A stretch of 64,000 nucleotides of DNA from Thalassobacillus devorans MSP14 (GTDB lineage: Bacteria > Bacillota > Bacilli > Bacillales > Halobacillaceae). Shown here one piece after another: positions 57,162 to 64,000 of the stretch; within the stretch, counting starts at the first letter, position 1, and each line of letters starts with the position of its first letter. The translations under genes and the position numbers were made by a program. The DNA lies in assembly GCF_000496835.1 (NCBI RefSeq), contig NZ_KI543237.1:452364-516363 (forward strand), in the 5' to 3' direction. The notes below the pieces were generated by a model. That model was not told the origin of the DNA, did no database searches, and saw only the letters and a list, made by a program, of their open reading frames with translations.

Positions 57162-58541
57162 ATGGAGAAACGAAAAATACTGCTATTACTATCGCTGGCC
57201 ATTTATATCATCTTCTTTTTTCCATTATTCGACTGGGATATCAAAGTGAAAGCGATAGCTGCCTTATTCTTCATACAAATATTATGGATCGGAAGAGTAT
57301 TCACCCTTGCTTTCAGCTCGTTATTGTTCATCCTGGTGCTCTCATTCCATTTTTTCAGCTATGAAGAAACACTCGGCTATCTCGGAGAGGAAGTCGTCTG
57401 GCTGTTATTCGCCACCTATATTATTTCCAACGCCTTTATCAAAACAGGACTCGCCAGCCGCTTGTCCCTAAATCTGTTAAAACTCTCGAAGGGTTCAGGG
57501 AAAGCTCTCATCCTGATATCTTTTATCCTGATGCTGGTGTTATCTGTGCTGGTGCCATCCAATATCGGAAAGGGGAATCTTGTATCGTCCGTCCTGGACA
57601 GGCTCTTAAAAAGTCTGCGGGAAATCAATGATGTCACCAATCTGGGAAAATCCCTGTTCATCGGCATCAGCTACTTAAGTGCCATTTCCGGAGCTTTTGT
57701 TGCCACAGGGGCAAGCAACACCATTTATACATTCGGGATATTCACAAACATCTACCCGGACTTAAACTATTTGACCTGGCTCATCTACTTCGCCCCGCCG
57801 ATTCTGCTGTTCATATTTATTCTATGGCTGATCATGATGAGCTATTTTCCACCGGAAAATGTCGATCAGGGTCACCTGGTAGGGTTACTGGAAGAACGCT
57901 TGAACGAGTTAGGAAACATCAACCTGGCTGAAAAGAAAGTCATTGCCATCATGGGGGTTACCCTCCTATTATGGGCGACACAAAGCATACACGGGTTCTC
58001 CATCCCGCTCGTCGGTCTGTTAGGAGCCGTGCTCACCATGCTCCCCGGTATTGGCGTATGGGAATGGAAAGAAGCGAGAGAATCGATCAACTGGGATATG
58101 ATGCTGTTTTTCGCCAGCACCCTGATGGTATCCGGCATGCTTATTAAAACCGGCACGGTCGAGTGGCTTGCAAAAGTCATCGTCGAAACCACTGCCTCCC
58201 AGTCTGCTATTTTAGTAGTGATCATCTTGATATTGTGTACCCTGATCGTGCGCATTGTCTTTGTGAACGTGCTTGGATTTCTAACCATCATGATCCCGCT
58301 GTCTATCAATATCGGAGAAAACCTGGCCGGCTTCTCTCCGCTGATGGTAGCCATGGCTGTCTTTTTAACAGGAGTACCCGGCTTCTATTTGATCACCCAA
58401 TCTCCTGTTCACCTGATCAGTTATTCGTTCGGTTATTTTAGTGACAAGGACCTTTTGAAGGTGGGCCTTCCCACTTCCCTGGTATGGGTCGGGGTCATCA
58501 GCGTTTCACTGCTATTCTTCTGGAGAATCGTGTTAGGTTAA
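57162..58541 (+). CDS. DASS/SLC13-like anion or carboxylate permease
   Basis: 459 residues from ATG 57162 (AGGAG 8 nt before). About 11-12 membrane helices with two inverted halves; ALSYLSAISGAFVATGASNTIY-type segment (seen as ISGAFVATGASNT) and VTLLLWATQSIHGF, NWDMMLFFASTLMVSG fit the SLC13/CitT group. It may export or import a dicarboxylate linked to the TctCBA-TcuA pathway. An earlier in-frame start at 57117 falls in the hairpin. Confidence 0.78.
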   Translation: MEKRKILLLLSLAIYIIFFFPLFDWDIKVKAIAALFFIQILWIGRVFTLAFSSLLFILVLSFHFFSYEETLGYLGEEVVWLLFATYIISNAFIKTGLASRLSLNLLKLSKGSGKALILISFILMLVLSVLVPSNIGKGNLVSSVLDRLLKSLREINDVTNLGKSLFIGISYLSAISGAFVATGASNTIYTFGIFTNIYPDLNYLTWLIYFAPPILLFIFILWLIMMSYFPPENVDQGHLVGLLEERLNELGNINLAEKKVIAIMGVTLLLWATQSIHGFSIPLVGLLGAVLTMLPGIGVWEWKEARESINWDMMLFFASTLMVSGMLIKTGTVEWLAKVIVETTASQSAILVVIILILCTLIVRIVFVNVLGFLTIMIPLSINIGENLAGFSPLMVAMAVFLTGVPGFYLITQSPVHLISYSFGYFSDKDLLKVGLPTSLVWVGVISVSLLFFWRIVLG

Positions 58542-58547
58542 TGGTTA

Positions 58548-58619
58548 ACACCCCAGGTCCTCCAGGAAATGGAAAACACACCCCAGAGCCCTCCAAAATC
58601 TGGAGGACCCGGGGTGTGT
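58548..58619. repeat. Bipartite GC-rich palindromic repeat, locus 5
   Basis: A left half unit (ACACCCCAGGTCCTCCAGGA) followed by a mixed full hairpin, left arm ACCCCAGAGCCCTCCA and right arm TGGAGGACCCGGGGT. Fills the space between the convergent permease and gntP genes and may terminate both. Confidence 0.88.
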
Positions 58620-58620
58620 A

Positions 58621-59976
58621 TTAAACAAAAATCAACCACAGAACGAAGGTTACCAGGATCGCTACGATCCCCTGGATCAACGTACCTGCTGTCTGCGCTT
58701 TATAAGCTTGTGTAACCGACATGCCGCTGAACTCTTTCACTACCCAGAAGTAGCTGTCATTCACGTGGGATACGACCATCGCACCTGCTCCGACAGACAT
58801 GACTACCAGCGCAAGCGGCAAGGCGCCTTCGATTCCCATTTGCCCCAGTAACGGTGCTACCAAGGTAGATGTGATGACGAGTGCTGCCGTGGATGAACCT
58901 TGTGCTGTTTTCAATGCAGCAGCAATCAGGAATGGAATGAATACGAACATGGCACCAGCGAACACATCATTGGAGGCGAACCCTTTGATGAATTCGGCAA
59001 CTGGTGTCGCTTTAATGACAGACCCGAATGCGCCACCTGCACCGGTGATCAGCAGGATAGGAGCCGCTTCCTTGATTCCGATGCCTACCCACTGCGTCAA
59101 TGTTTCTTCGTCATACTTCGGCAGAAGCCCGAATGCGAATAAAACACCGATCAGCAAAGCAACGACTGGTGCACCAAGGAATAGGAAGATATCAAACAAT
59201 GTTCCTTCCCATCCGGCAAAAGTGATTACCGAACTGAAACCGATCAACAGAATCGGCACAAGGATTGGTGCAAATGATTTGAATGTCGATGGCATCTCAC
59301 CGAATTCTTTTACAATCGTATCGTAATCGAAGGAATGGTCATCTTCTCCTTCGATATGTATTTTTGTACCTGCTTTAAGCGCCCACAGATAACCGGCGAT
59401 GATTACCGGGATAGCAACGATGAAACCGACCAGGATGACGGTTCCCAGATAGTTTTCCGCTCCGATGTTACCTGCCGCTGCAATCGGACCCGGTGTCGGT
59501 GGTACCAGTGTATGTGTCGCGAACAAACCGGTCGACAATGCGATTGCCATGGAAGCGACGGTAACCTTCGCTCTGCGCGCAAGCGCTTTCTTCAACGACG
59601 ATAAAATGACGTAACCGGAGTCACAAAATACCGGAATACTGACAATACTTCCGATGACACTCATAGCAAGCTGGGGACGTTTTTCCCCGACGATACGCAA
59701 AACGACTTCCGCCATGCGCAAGGCCGCTCCTGATTTTTCTAAAATGACTCCGATGATCGTACCGAACACGATGACCAGCCCGATGCCGCCCATCAGTCCT
59801 CCAAATCCTCCATTGACAGCTTCGACAACTTCCGATAATGGAAGTCCCGCCACAATTCCGATTCCGAATGCAGCGATCAATAATGATAGAAATGGATGAA
59901 GCTTGAATTTAGCTGTTGCAAAAATAACGAATAATACCCCTAATGTTATGACTAAAATAAGACCGATACCTTCCAC
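58621..59976 (-). CDS. GntP-family permease, probable glycerate transporter
   Basis: 451 residues, GntP family: PLLSLLIAAFGIGIVAGLP-like N-terminus, GGIGLVIVFGTIIGVILE, HTLVPPTPGPIAAAG and LITGAGGAFGSVIK. Gluconate, glycerate and related acids are substrates of the family; the glycerate kinase gene 15 nt upstream points to glycerate. GTG start after GGAG. Confidence 0.87.
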   Translation of the reverse strand: MEGIGLILVITLGVLFVIFATAKFKLHPFLSLLIAAFGIGIVAGLPLSEVVEAVNGGFGGLMGGIGLVIVFGTIIGVILEKSGAALRMAEVVLRIVGEKRPQLAMSVIGSIVSIPVFCDSGYVILSSLKKALARRAKVTVASMAIALSTGLFATHTLVPPTPGPIAAAGNIGAENYLGTVILVGFIVAIPVIIAGYLWALKAGTKIHIEGEDDHSFDYDTIVKEFGEMPSTFKSFAPILVPILLIGFSSVITFAGWEGTLFDIFLFLGAPVVALLIGVLFAFGLLPKYDEETLTQWVGIGIKEAAPILLITGAGGAFGSVIKATPVAEFIKGFASNDVFAGAMFVFIPFLIAAALKTAQGSSTAALVITSTLVAPLLGQMGIEGALPLALVVMSVGAGAMVVSHVNDSYFWVVKEFSGMSVTQAYKAQTAGTLIQGIVAILVTFVLWLIFV

Positions 59977-59991
59977 TCGATCACTCCTCTC

Positions 59992-61128
59992 TTAAATTTC
60001 CAATCTGGATGACGTTTCAATCAAATGGATGATCTGTTTCGTAGCATCGTATAAAAGCGTTTCCGCATGTGTGATACAGTCCTCAAGACTCATCGGTCCT
60101 GGAATGATAGAAAAACATCCGGCAAAAAGTCGATTGAGTTCTTCTACGTTTCCACCAATACTGCCAGAAATCAGTACGGCTGGCACGCCATGGTTCCGGG
60201 CAAGCTCGGCGACATATCCAGGAGCTTTCCCGTATAATGTCTGTTCATCGCTCTGTCCTTCTCCTGTAAAAACAAGATCAGCATCTGTGAGGCTTTCTTC
60301 CAACCCGATCGCTTCGGCAATCAGTTTTGCGCCTGACACCAGTTCCGCGCCAATAGTCAGTAAGGCGAATCCCAGGCCGCCAGCAGCTCCGGCACCTTCC
60401 ACTTCCATATGGTTTTCACCGGTTTCCGCTTCAATCAGCTTTCCATAACGTTCCATAGCGGCATCATAGTGTTCTACCTGCTGCTCGGTTGCACCTTTTT
60501 GCGGACCGTATACCGCTGAGGCTCCGCGTGGACCAGTCAGTGGATTATCAACATCACAGGCTACTTTGATCTCGATATTTTTCAAGCGCTCATCAAGGTT
60601 TTTGAAGTCGAGTGCAGCTACTTCCAGCAGGGATGCGCCTTTGGCAGGAAGTTCGCTGCCTTCTTCATCAAAAGCTTTTAACCCCAGCGCCTGAAGCATG
60701 CCAATACCTCCATCATTGGTCGAACTCCCGCCTAAACCGACCAGAATCTCCGTGAATCCTTCATCGATGGCATCTTTGATCGCCTCTCCAATCCCGTAGG
60801 AAGTGGTAAGATCGGGGTTCCTTTTTTCTTCCGGTACCAGCGTCAAACCGGCAATGGTTGCCGCTTCGATGACAGCGATTTCATTTTTGAGCGCGGCATA
60901 CCAGCCGGACTGTCTTTCCCCTAATGGACCTGTGCAATCGAGAACCTTCTTCTCCCCGTCAGTGGCAGCCAGAAGCGCATCAAGTGTTCCCTCTCCACCG
61001 TCAGCCATAGGCTTTGTAACTGTGTCAAAGGCTGGGTTGGCTGACAGAATCGCGCGTTGCATGGTTTCTGCTGCCTGCCGGGAGGTCAAACTCCCTTTGA
61101 ATGAATCTGGTGCAATAACGATTTTCAT
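59992..61128 (-). CDS. glxK: Glycerate kinase (GlxK/GarK type)
   Basis: 378 residues. Family I glycerate kinase: MKIVIAPDSFKGSLTS, ADGGEGTLDAL, GLGGSSTNDGGIGML, and VFTGEGQSDEQTLYGKAPG. It forms 2- or 3-phosphoglycerate for glycolysis. Operon with gntP, behind the CdaR gene. AAGGAG precedes the ATG. Confidence 0.93.
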   Translation of the reverse strand: MKIVIAPDSFKGSLTSRQAAETMQRAILSANPAFDTVTKPMADGGEGTLDALLAATDGEKKVLDCTGPLGERQSGWYAALKNEIAVIEAATIAGLTLVPEEKRNPDLTTSYGIGEAIKDAIDEGFTEILVGLGGSSTNDGGIGMLQALGLKAFDEEGSELPAKGASLLEVAALDFKNLDERLKNIEIKVACDVDNPLTGPRGASAVYGPQKGATEQQVEHYDAAMERYGKLIEAETGENHMEVEGAGAAGGLGFALLTIGAELVSGAKLIAEAIGLEESLTDADLVFTGEGQSDEQTLYGKAPGYVAELARNHGVPAVLISGSIGGNVEELNRLFAGCFSIIPGPMSLEDCITHAETLLYDATKQIIHLIETSSRLEI

Positions 61129-61230
61129 AAGCTACTCCTTCCAAGCGTCACTACCTTTATTCAACCGAAAAAACAGGACACATACAATCAGCCTATTCGA
61201 CAAAATTTTCAGACTTTTCAACTGTGTAAT

Positions 61231-61246
61231 TTGTGCAAGTGCACAA
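61231..61246. promoter_or_regulatory. Dyad between cdaR and glxK
   Basis: TTGTGC-AAGT-GCACAA is a perfect 6-4-6 inverted repeat 103 bp before glxK and 5 bp after the cdaR stop. Likely CdaR operator for glxK-gntP. Confidence 0.5.
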
Positions 61247-61250
61247 TTGT

Positions 61251-62336
61251 TCACGTTTCGATTCGTTGAAGGATCATATATAATAAGCTGGCATCTTTGA
61301 ATAGTTGCGGGTTCAGTCCTACTTTTTCTGTGATCTGCCCAAGCCTATAGTTCAGTGTATTCCGATGGATATGCAAAGATTCAGCCGTTTCTTTCACTTT
61401 AAAATTGTTTTCTAAAAACTGTTTCAGCGTCTGTATATACGGTGTGCCTAACGCCTGCAATTTTTGTTGATACAGGGAAGCTATAGAATCGTACTTCTCA
61501 TCAGGAATAGCATCCACCATTCGCTCTAACTCCCAGTCGGAACTTAACGTTACGGTCGTCGCCAGGTCGGAAAATTGCAGTGCCTGCTTCGCTTGAAAAT
61601 AAGATTTACGCAGCCCGTTGATGCCGCTTCCGATCTCACCTATTCCAACCCTCGTCTTACCGCCAATCCGCTGAACCAGTTTCTCAGCAAACGTAACAGG
61701 GGCCTGTTCTGCAGCTGAGAGAGCAACGACATATTCCTTTTCACGATATTGAATGGTAAAAAGCGGCTGTAAAGCCAGCTGATCAACAACCACTTTTATT
61801 TGATCGTTCTTTTCAGCTAGTCTATCGGAATAAACCAAAAACACCCTCCACTCCCCCGTTACATTCGTGTCGAGTGTATAGCGTGCTTCCTGTGTCAAAA
61901 ATTCTTCGTTGATACCTGCCGGGTGCAACAATTGCTGCAGCCAATTCTCCCACTGGCGTTCTTTATAAAAAGTCTGGCGCTGGATATAAATCTGTTCCAA
62001 AGCTATTTCAACCGAAGCCTTCGTCATTCCGGCAGCCTGCATGATGGCTTCCGGATCACCGGTAAGTCCGACGACACCAGCAAGCTCATCACGATGCCGG
62101 ATCGGGAGGTTCACCCCTTTTTTCGCACCGGGAAATTCATTGATATTCTCATCACCGATAATCAAATCCTGTTGATGTTGCATCACATAAATAGCGCCTT
62201 GATGAACCTGCCTGACACGGGAAGAATCAGAACTTGCGACAATCCTGCCTTCCGGGTCCATCAGATTCATCGGAACATGTATATAAGGTGCCAGACGCTG
62301 AATGATTTCATTGCCGAGATCCTCTGTAATCTTCAT
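61251..62336 (-). CDS. cdaR: CdaR-family sugar diacid/glycerate regulator
   Basis: 361 residues. N-terminal diacid-recognition domain (about 1-135; LAPYIHVPMNLMDPEGRIVASSD in part), a GGDEF-like middle part, and a C-terminal PucR HTH (VKETAESLHIHRNTLNYRLG). E. coli CdaR activates galactarate, glucarate and glycerate genes; here its neighbours are glxK and gntP. AGGAGGAGG precedes the ATG. Confidence 0.9.
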   Translation of the reverse strand: MKITEDLGNEIIQRLAPYIHVPMNLMDPEGRIVASSDSSRVRQVHQGAIYVMQHQQDLIIGDENINEFPGAKKGVNLPIRHRDELAGVVGLTGDPEAIMQAAGMTKASVEIALEQIYIQRQTFYKERQWENWLQQLLHPAGINEEFLTQEARYTLDTNVTGEWRVFLVYSDRLAEKNDQIKVVVDQLALQPLFTIQYREKEYVVALSAAEQAPVTFAEKLVQRIGGKTRVGIGEIGSGINGLRKSYFQAKQALQFSDLATTVTLSSDWELERMVDAIPDEKYDSIASLYQQKLQALGTPYIQTLKQFLENNFKVKETAESLHIHRNTLNYRLGQITEKVGLNPQLFKDASLLYMILQRIET

Positions 62337-62377
62337 ATGAATGCCTCCTCCTGTGCTCTGCCTATTTTACCATAACA

Positions 62378-62450
62378 ACACCCCGGGTCCTCCAGATTTT
62401 GGAGGGCTCCGGGGTGTGGGAATCTTCACCCCAGGTCCTCCAGAATTTGG
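62378..62450. repeat. Bipartite GC-rich palindromic repeat, locus 6
   Basis: A full mixed hairpin (ACCCCGGGTCCTCCA with TGGAGGGCTCCGGGGT) followed by a left arm ACCCCAGGTCCTCCA whose right partner has decayed. It lies between divergent genes, so it is not simply a terminator. Confidence 0.88.
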
Positions 62451-62560
62451 ATTTCCAGGAGGGTTTTGACTTAATGGCTTTTCTACTGAATAATAGAAAC
62501 AACATGAATAATTCAGCAGACCTGCCTCGTTAATCCTCATGGTCTGTCAGGAGGGGAACT

Positions 62561-63976
62561 ATGCGTCAATCTGGTAATTCTACGAACAAATCAGCAATCC
62601 AACCTGTTCCTCAGGAACTTCAGCTCTTGGACTCTATCATTCAATCAAGCTATGATGGTATTTTCGTTGCCGATGCCAACGGAATTGGCTGGACTATGAA
62701 TGAAGCCTACACTCGAATTACCGGTGTTTCTAAAGATAAACTTTTATATCGGGATTTAAAAGATGCGATCCAGGATGGAATCATTTCCGATTCGGTTACC
62801 TATAAAGTTTTAGAAGAAAAGAAAGCGATTACAATCATTCAAACGGTAAACGGGACTGAAGTCCTCGCTACCGGCAGTCCTGTCCTTGATGACCAGGGTA
62901 ACATCACCCATGTCGTTACCAACATCAGAGATTTGCGCGACTTGAATTATCTAAAATCAGAAATATATTCTTCCCGCATTTTTTCTGACAGCTTGATGAG
63001 AGAGTTGGAGCAGCGTAACGAAAGTGAGATTGCTAAACCAGTTTTCAGGGGAGTCATTGCCCATAGCCAGGAGCTCAGGAAGCAGCTCAAAATAGCGAAG
63101 AAAGTGGCAAAAGTTGATTCCCTTGTATTACTGACCGGGGAATCCGGAGCCGGGAAAGAAGCGTTTGCGGATTTCATTTATGAACATAGCCAGCGTAAAG
63201 GACAGCCCTACCTGAAAGTGAACTGTGCTGCTATCCCATCATCCCTACTGGAAGCAGAATTGTTCGGTTATGAGAAAGGGGCGTTTACCGGTGCCATCAC
63301 GACAGGAAAAGTCGGTTTGTTTGAAAAAGCAAATGGAGGAACCATCCTGCTGGATGAAATCGGGGAGATACCGAAAGAGTTTCAAGTGAAGCTTCTCCGT
63401 GTCCTGCAGGAATTAGAAATCAAGCGTGTCGGAGGAACTCATCAGATTCCGCTTAACATAAGAGTCATCGCAGCCACTAACCGCAACTTAGAAGAACTGG
63501 TTAACAACGGGGAGTTTCGGGAAGACCTTTATTATCGATTAAATGTGATTCCCATCCACATCCCCCCGCTCAGAAAACGGACAGCAGACATCATTCCTCT
63601 AGCTAACTATTTTCTTGAAAAATTAAATGAAAAACTTGACTCAAACCTTTCGCTTCACCCGGAAACGCTGCCAGTACTTGAAAACTATAGCTGGCCTGGA
63701 AACATTCGCGAATTAGAAAATGTGCTGGAACGGGCTGCTATTCTCAGTGAGGAAGAACACATTATGCCATCAGATTTGTCGCTCCGCCCTACACGCTCTC
63801 AGAAAAACAACTTAAAAGAGCTGGTGAATCGATATGAAGCAGAACTTATCCAGGAGGCGATCGAAAAACATAAAACTACTAGAAAAGCTGCTGCATCGCT
63901 CGGCATCAGTCAATCCGCTTTAGTGAAAAAGATGCAGAAGTTCCAACTCACCTCCAAGGAATATATCCATGAGTAA
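62561..63976 (+). CDS. PAS-containing sigma-54-dependent activator
   Basis: 471 residues. PAS domain (about 22-125), AAA+ domain with Walker A GESGAGKE (193-200), the sigma-54 contact loop GAFTGA (240-245), Walker B TILLDEIGE (261-269) and an arginine-finger region, then a Fis-type HTH (about 435-465; AAASLGISQSALVKKM). BkdR/RocR-like in layout. It needs SigL. AGGAGGGG precedes the ATG. Its target genes must lie outside the window or be unlinked; no -24/-12 promoter was spotted beside it. Confidence 0.92.
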   Translation: MRQSGNSTNKSAIQPVPQELQLLDSIIQSSYDGIFVADANGIGWTMNEAYTRITGVSKDKLLYRDLKDAIQDGIISDSVTYKVLEEKKAITIIQTVNGTEVLATGSPVLDDQGNITHVVTNIRDLRDLNYLKSEIYSSRIFSDSLMRELEQRNESEIAKPVFRGVIAHSQELRKQLKIAKKVAKVDSLVLLTGESGAGKEAFADFIYEHSQRKGQPYLKVNCAAIPSSLLEAELFGYEKGAFTGAITTGKVGLFEKANGGTILLDEIGEIPKEFQVKLLRVLQELEIKRVGGTHQIPLNIRVIAATNRNLEELVNNGEFREDLYYRLNVIPIHIPPLRKRTADIIPLANYFLEKLNEKLDSNLSLHPETLPVLENYSWPGNIRELENVLERAAILSEEEHIMPSDLSLRPTRSQKNNLKELVNRYEAELIQEAIEKHKTTRKAAASLGISQSALVKKMQKFQLTSKEYIHE

Positions 63977-64000
63977 GGGGCCATCTAAGGGCCTCTTTTT
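63976..64000 (+). terminator. Terminator of the sigma-54 activator gene
   Basis: AGGGGCC / GGCCTCT with a 7-nt loop (one G-U pair), followed by TTTT to the window edge. It overlaps the last base of the stop codon. Confidence 0.75.

Overview
The window reads as chromosome of a low-to-moderate GC Gram-positive of the family Bacillaceae, probably a halophilic or alkaliphilic genus related to Halobacillus/Virgibacillus. This rests on gene content and layout: lipobox and Sec signals, AGGAGG ribosome sites, CcpA-type cre boxes, a SigB-like promoter, a BirA box before a yhfU-yhfT-yhfS-like operon, a CsbB/YngA/YfhO-type set and a BCCT carrier. Genus is inference. No rRNA, tRNA, CRISPR array, prophage or intact IS element was seen.

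Layout. 1-8.5 kb: the 3' end of a GH8-like gene, a two-active-site secreted amylopullulanase with two cre-like palindromes upstream, and a membrane-anchored PQQ-type beta-propeller. 8.6-10.5 kb: a YitT-family membrane protein flanked by decayed coding sequence. 10.5-19.6 kb: a complete sialic acid locus in three units, nanH (secreted sialidase), nanE-nanA, and siaPQM-nanK-nanR; the three promoters share one operator layout with the -35 box inside it. 19.7-24.1 kb: a BCCT transporter, TetR regulator and CocE/NonD hydrolase operon. 24.3-28.4 kb: a GtrB-GtrA-YfhO glycosylation operon behind a SigB-like promoter. 28.5-28.9 kb: two short reading frames. 29.0-33.2 kb: bioY, acyl-CoA ligase, thiolase and ketoreductase behind a BirA box; the thiolase lacks its second catalytic cysteine. 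33.4-36.4 kb: an orphan sigma-70-like protein and a secreted nuclease. 36.8-49.7 kb: an AT-richer lactose/galactose region (lacZ, divergent galKETM, a ROK repressor, and a sugar ABC importer without its ATPase). 50.1-58.5 kb: a CitA/CitB-type two-component system, a TctCBA tripartite carboxylate importer, a TcuA-like flavoprotein and a DASS-like permease. 58.6-62.3 kb: a glycerate module (GntP permease, glycerate kinase, CdaR). 62.5-64 kb: an orphan PAS sigma-54 activator.

Together the genes describe a scavenger of polysaccharides, sialoglycans, beta-galactosides and organic acids, with carbon catabolite control visible as cre boxes at several promoters.

The least explained features are: a bipartite GC-rich palindromic repeat at six intergenic loci, one of which encloses a fragment of a second yitT copy; the BCCT-CocE operon, whose transporter has lost two aromatic residues of the usual betaine site; and the BirA-controlled ligase/thiolase/reductase operon with a mutated thiolase.
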